Positions 60,773 to 64,000 of a stretch of DNA of 64,000 nucleotides are shown piece after piece. Below the pieces are notes generated by a model. That model ran no database searches and was not told the origin of the DNA. It saw only the letters and a list, made by a program, of their open reading frames with translations. The stretch comes from Welwitschia mirabilis (lineage: Eukaryota > Gnetophyta > Gnetopsida > Welwitschiales): assembly GCA_051453625.1 (NCBI GenBank), contig JBOZIK010000001.1:260946235-261010234 (forward strand). The letters run 5' to 3'. Each line of letters opens with the position of its first letter. The stretch's first letter is position 1. Both the position numbers and the translations under genes were made by a program.

Positions 60773-61926
60773 TAAAGGATATACAACCCCTAAAAAAGGG
60801 ATGGTGGAGTGGTGGGGAAAGGGGAAATGGGGGGGTTGAATAGGTTTTGTAAAATAAAATTACCCTTAAAAATATTCACATAAAAATAACAATATACACG
60901 ATAAAGAGACTACATGATATTAGATGAATTCTAATGAATAAAAGCACAATAAAATAACTAAAATGAAAATACCCAAGAAGTACACTAGATAAGCAATTTA
61001 TAGTGGTTTGAGAAAAACTCCTACTCCACTCTTGGCTTCCATCTTCAACCTTAAGCTAATCCAAATCCTTGTTGGTTTCTTTCTAGGTTTCTAGGTTAAC
61101 CAATAAACTTTATAAGTGGAATTTTAAGGCTTAGTCTCAATCTTTAAAAAGTAAAGATTCTAGAAAGGATAGTATACCTGAATGCAAGGGATTCACTAGA
61201 TCTAAAGTAAAATAAAGATAGAAGACACTGCTAGAAAAGAAGTTCACAAGTACAGGTTCATATAATGTAATGAATTGCTTTTTGATAAACTAATGTTAAT
61301 AGTAAAAATGTGTTTTTATTTTCAAAATAATCATAGTCCAAGATTCCTATTATTTTGGTTAAATAAGAGACAGTCTTTTACATTGAAAAATGAATTTGAT
61401 ACTTCAATGGATTGGTATGAACAAGTTAATAACTAGAGAATATTTTGAAAAGTTCTATTTCTAGTGCAACCACTTGACCCCTCAAAATGTCTGGTTGACC
61501 TAATTAGTTCTCATCACTGGAGTTAGTCGATCCCACTTTATTGTAGTGAACATAATTGTCTTATGTCACATGATTTGATTAACCTCATCTAATGTACTAT
61601 CAATTACCTTTGTCTAGGCCTAGTCCACGCCTTATAAAGTGGGTTCGACCCCACTTAAGTTTTAATAGTTTTCTTTGTTTAGGGTGTATTTGACCCTTCA
61701 TGGGATCTAGCTAACTACTTTGTTTAGGTCCGATCAATCCTTTATAGAGTCTAGTTGACCCCTCATCAATTTTATATTTTTTTAAGCAAGAGCAAGATCT
61801 GAAAAAAATATTGATTTACTTCTGCCCTGTAAAATTTTATTAACATGAAATATGTGTAACATATTAAGCTATAATAAGTATGTTAATTTTACATCAATTT
61901 AGAAAAACATGTATTACTGTGGAAAT
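60773..61926 (-). repeat. Copia-2 5' LTR
   Basis: About 1.15 kb, the partner of 41640-42743. Near its U5 end it carries a G-rich segment (60798-60836) absent from the other copy. Confidence 0.85.
60798..60836 (+). other. G-rich tract, potential G-quadruplex
   Basis: The plus strand contains GGGGAAAGGGGAAATGGGGG (60814-60833), preceded by GGTGG-type runs. It fits the G3N1-7 pattern and stands out in AT-rich DNA. It is present only in the 5' LTR of Copia-2. Confidence 0.7.
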
Positions 61927-63669
61927 CTATAATATATTTTACATCAAATTACTATGGATTCCTTAGAATTAAATGACAAAAAACTAAAAGTGTAACATCA
62001 TAAACACAACATCCTCTAGTGTGCCGATTTTAAAAATTGCATAGCATCTATGATATTTTTTTTAAAACTAAAATCTATCATACCTTATAAGGTTATGAAT
62101 GCTAATAAACTTACAAATCTAATGTGCGTTTCCCTAGATATTAGATTTTCATAATAGATAGTAGCCACTATAATAAGTGCTCTTCTACCACTACTACTTA
62201 AATGAAATTTTAGTAAGCTATGATGTTATCAATGATCTTCTTCTATTTATTATATAATACCTATTTCTATAATGTCAAAGATAAATTTCTCTCACTACAA
62301 GCTTCTTCTATCCATGCTCTAGGCTTTATAAAAGACACCTCTGTGTTTTAAAATTATTCTAATTTTATTGCAAGTTGATTCTAGGCCCCTCATCCTTCTC
62401 TACATTTATTGAATTACTCCTTTCCTTATAGTGAAACTCATTATAGTCATAATAAGAACCATTGAAACCTGTATGATTACACTTAGTATATTTGACTTTT
62501 CCACATTTTCAAGTTTCTTTTCTCTGAGTATTTTTAAAAAATTATGGGAAATCCTCCTTAACTATTATTCATTAGCCTTAATAATAAAATGTATGTCCTC
62601 TACCTAGGTTTCCTTGTCTCTTATTTCTACATAGTAATTACTTTAATATTTTAGATATTATTTATCTCTCAAAAAAGCTTCTTCAATAGACGTGAGGTTT
62701 GTTGCATCAAGTTCATCTTTAGTTATACTACATGTGTCACCCATGTATCTAGATATTTGTTTGTGAAAATCTTTAAGTTTTCTAGAATGGATAAACAATA
62801 AATGAAATTTATTTTTATATTATTATATTATCCTCTTTCTTTACTATAAATTATGCAAATGTCATTATAGATATTGCAAATAAAGTACTTCTAAGAACTT
62901 TTCATATAATTTTGCATTTATTTTCTCTTAGGTCTTGATTTTTTAATTACCTTTTCTACTTTTTTTAGATTGCACATGATCTAACATAATTTAGCTAATC
63001 CTCTCATTTTGGTAATTGCAATTTCATCCTTTTCTTCTCTATAATCTCTTTAACCTTATAATAGTTCTTCATGTATCATATCCCATATTTTTTAAAACTT
63101 AATTACTTAGAAATTAAGCATATTAAGCCTTTAATTAGATGATGAATGAATCTTTTTTAAAGGCCTTATCAAAATAAAAAGGTATTTTAGATTAACCTTA
63201 GTTTTTAATTCATCATGAAATGGTAATAATTATATTAGAAGATTTCTATGAGAAATTCTATCCAAACATTTAAAATTAGAGAATTTCATTATGTAAGGAA
63301 TTAAAATTACATGATATAACTAATAAATTAAAATTTTAAGAGGAAATAATAATATATTTTACATCATATTTACTCAGTTAAATTCTTGGTGAATGTGATA
63401 GGTGTACTATATTATGAATAAACATTTTCATCTTTATATTGTGTGATTGATATATTCTATGCATTATGAAATAAATAAGCATATGAATAAGTACATGCAC
63501 TCTTATTAAAATGGGTATGATAAATAAGTAGGTTTACTCTACCATGACTTTTATCTTCTTAAGATGTGTAAGAAAACTTAATTCATAGAATATTTATTGT
63601 TTTATTCATTGAATTTTAAGAGTTTATCTCATTATGCCACATGACAATTTTGAAATTTGTGTATTTATT

Positions 63670-63703
<34 letters not shown>

Positions 63704-63796
63704 AATTAAGAAGAAGCTAGCATGAGGAAATGATGTATGTACTCAATCTTAGTAATTAAAGAAAGAAAATTACTCACCCTAGTTATGTGTATGAGT
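61927..63796. other. Unassigned flank of Copia-2
   Basis: On the minus strand around 62690-62780, SITKDELDATNLTSIEEAF resembles a gag C-terminal block (xxPxxLEEAxxxA). Around 62400-62500, CGKVKYTKCNHTGFNGSYYD can be read. Neither can be assigned firmly. This may be the right half of the retroelement that Copia-2 entered, whose left half is at 40919-41639. Confidence 0.3.
63667..63706. repeat. (TA)n within a 40-bp perfect palindrome
   Basis: ATTCTTTA at the left and TAAAGAAT at the right flank the TA run, giving a fully self-complementary 40-mer. Confidence 0.9.
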
Positions 63797-64000
63797 CATG
63801 AATAAGTTTTACAAAAATAAAATTACCCATAAAAATATTTACATAAAAATAATAATACATATGAAAAAATGAGTAGATGATATCAAATGAATTTTAATGA
63901 ATAAAAGCACAAGAAAATAACTAAAATAAAAATACCTAAGAAGTGCACTAGACAGACAATGTATATTAGTTCACGAAAATCTTCTACTCCACTTTCAACT
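63797..64000 (-). repeat. Third Copia-2-type LTR, partial
   Basis: Aligns with the same end of both Copia-2 LTRs, e.g. AATAAAATTACCC, GAATTTTAATGAATAAAAGCAC and AAGAAGTGCACTAGA. It continues past the window edge, so it could be a solo LTR or another element. Confidence 0.8.

Larger units (their letters stand above)
41640..61926 (-). mobile_element. Copia-2: large Sirevirus-like Copia element split by Athila-3
   Basis: Minus strand. 5' LTR at 60773-61926, tRNA-iMet primer site, gag (58.8-60.2 kb), [Athila-3], protease, integrase, RT and RNase H (44.6-47.7 kb), an additional ORF (43.1-44.2 kb), polypurine tract and 3' LTR (41640-42743). Without Athila-3 it spans about 9.2 kb. That size, and an additional ORF after pol, fit Sireviruses. 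CTATA occurs at 41634-41638 and 61927-61931, a likely target duplication with one extra base on the left. Confidence 0.85.

Noticed and set aside
1-64000. Assigning the window to a particular AT-rich plant lineage such as holoparasites
   Set aside because: AT richness is explained by transition decay of retroelements; nothing here identifies a species.

Overview
The window is AT-rich nuclear DNA of a seed plant, most likely a flowering plant. It contains no intact gene. Almost everything recognisable is decayed LTR retrotransposon: Athila-type Ty3/gypsy elements with primer sites for tRNA-Asp, Copia elements with primer sites for initiator tRNA-Met, and fragments of chromovirus-like and Tat-like Ty3/gypsy. 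There is also an antisense plant LINE remnant and one host-gene fragment resembling the 5' end of a vacuolar processing enzyme (legumain) gene. No rRNA, tRNA or CRISPR was seen. The species cannot be named from the sequence.

Left part (1-13.8 kb): a minus-strand chromovirus-like gag-pol remnant (1-2.6 kb) ends at a tRNA-iMet primer site and a short LTR (2865-3093). A dispersed repeat, family A (3.3-4.5 kb), leads into a plus-strand Tat-like gag and protease (4.6-9.1 kb). These are interrupted by a minus-strand LINE ORF1/ORF2 junction (6.05-7.5 kb). From 9.1 to 13.8 kb there is mostly unassignable AT-rich sequence, plus one copy of repeat family B (10.7-11.26 kb).

Middle (13.8-40.9 kb): Athila-1 (13844-26756, plus) has both LTRs, a primer site, gag, protease, RT, RNase H and integrase. 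Its protease is split by a 2.67-kb Copia element that carries gag but no recognisable pol (17763-20430). The legumain-like fragment follows at 26.9 kb. A second family-A copy then starts at 27.39 kb and is split by Athila-2 (27905-39766, minus), which has very long (about 2.76 kb) LTRs. The uninterrupted family-A copy at 3.8 kb shows what the target looked like before insertion.

Right part (40.9-64 kb): a large minus-strand Copia element, Copia-2 (41640-61926), carries gag, protease, integrase, RT/RNase H and an additional ORF in the env-like position. Athila-3 (47703-58819, plus; both LTRs 1249 bp; near-identical target duplication) splits it between gag and protease. Athila-3 contains a duplicated RT segment around an assembly gap and a recurring stem-loop motif. 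A third Copia-2-type LTR begins at 63.8 kb and runs off the window.

The decay has a clear signature. In the three Athila primer sites every difference from the tRNA-Asp consensus is C-to-T or G-to-A, and catalytic Asp residues have repeatedly become Asn. That is what long-term cytosine methylation and deamination would leave. The elements do not work together as a pathway; the layout is a record of successive nested insertions. Seven runs of N mark assembly gaps, two of them bordered by GA repeats.
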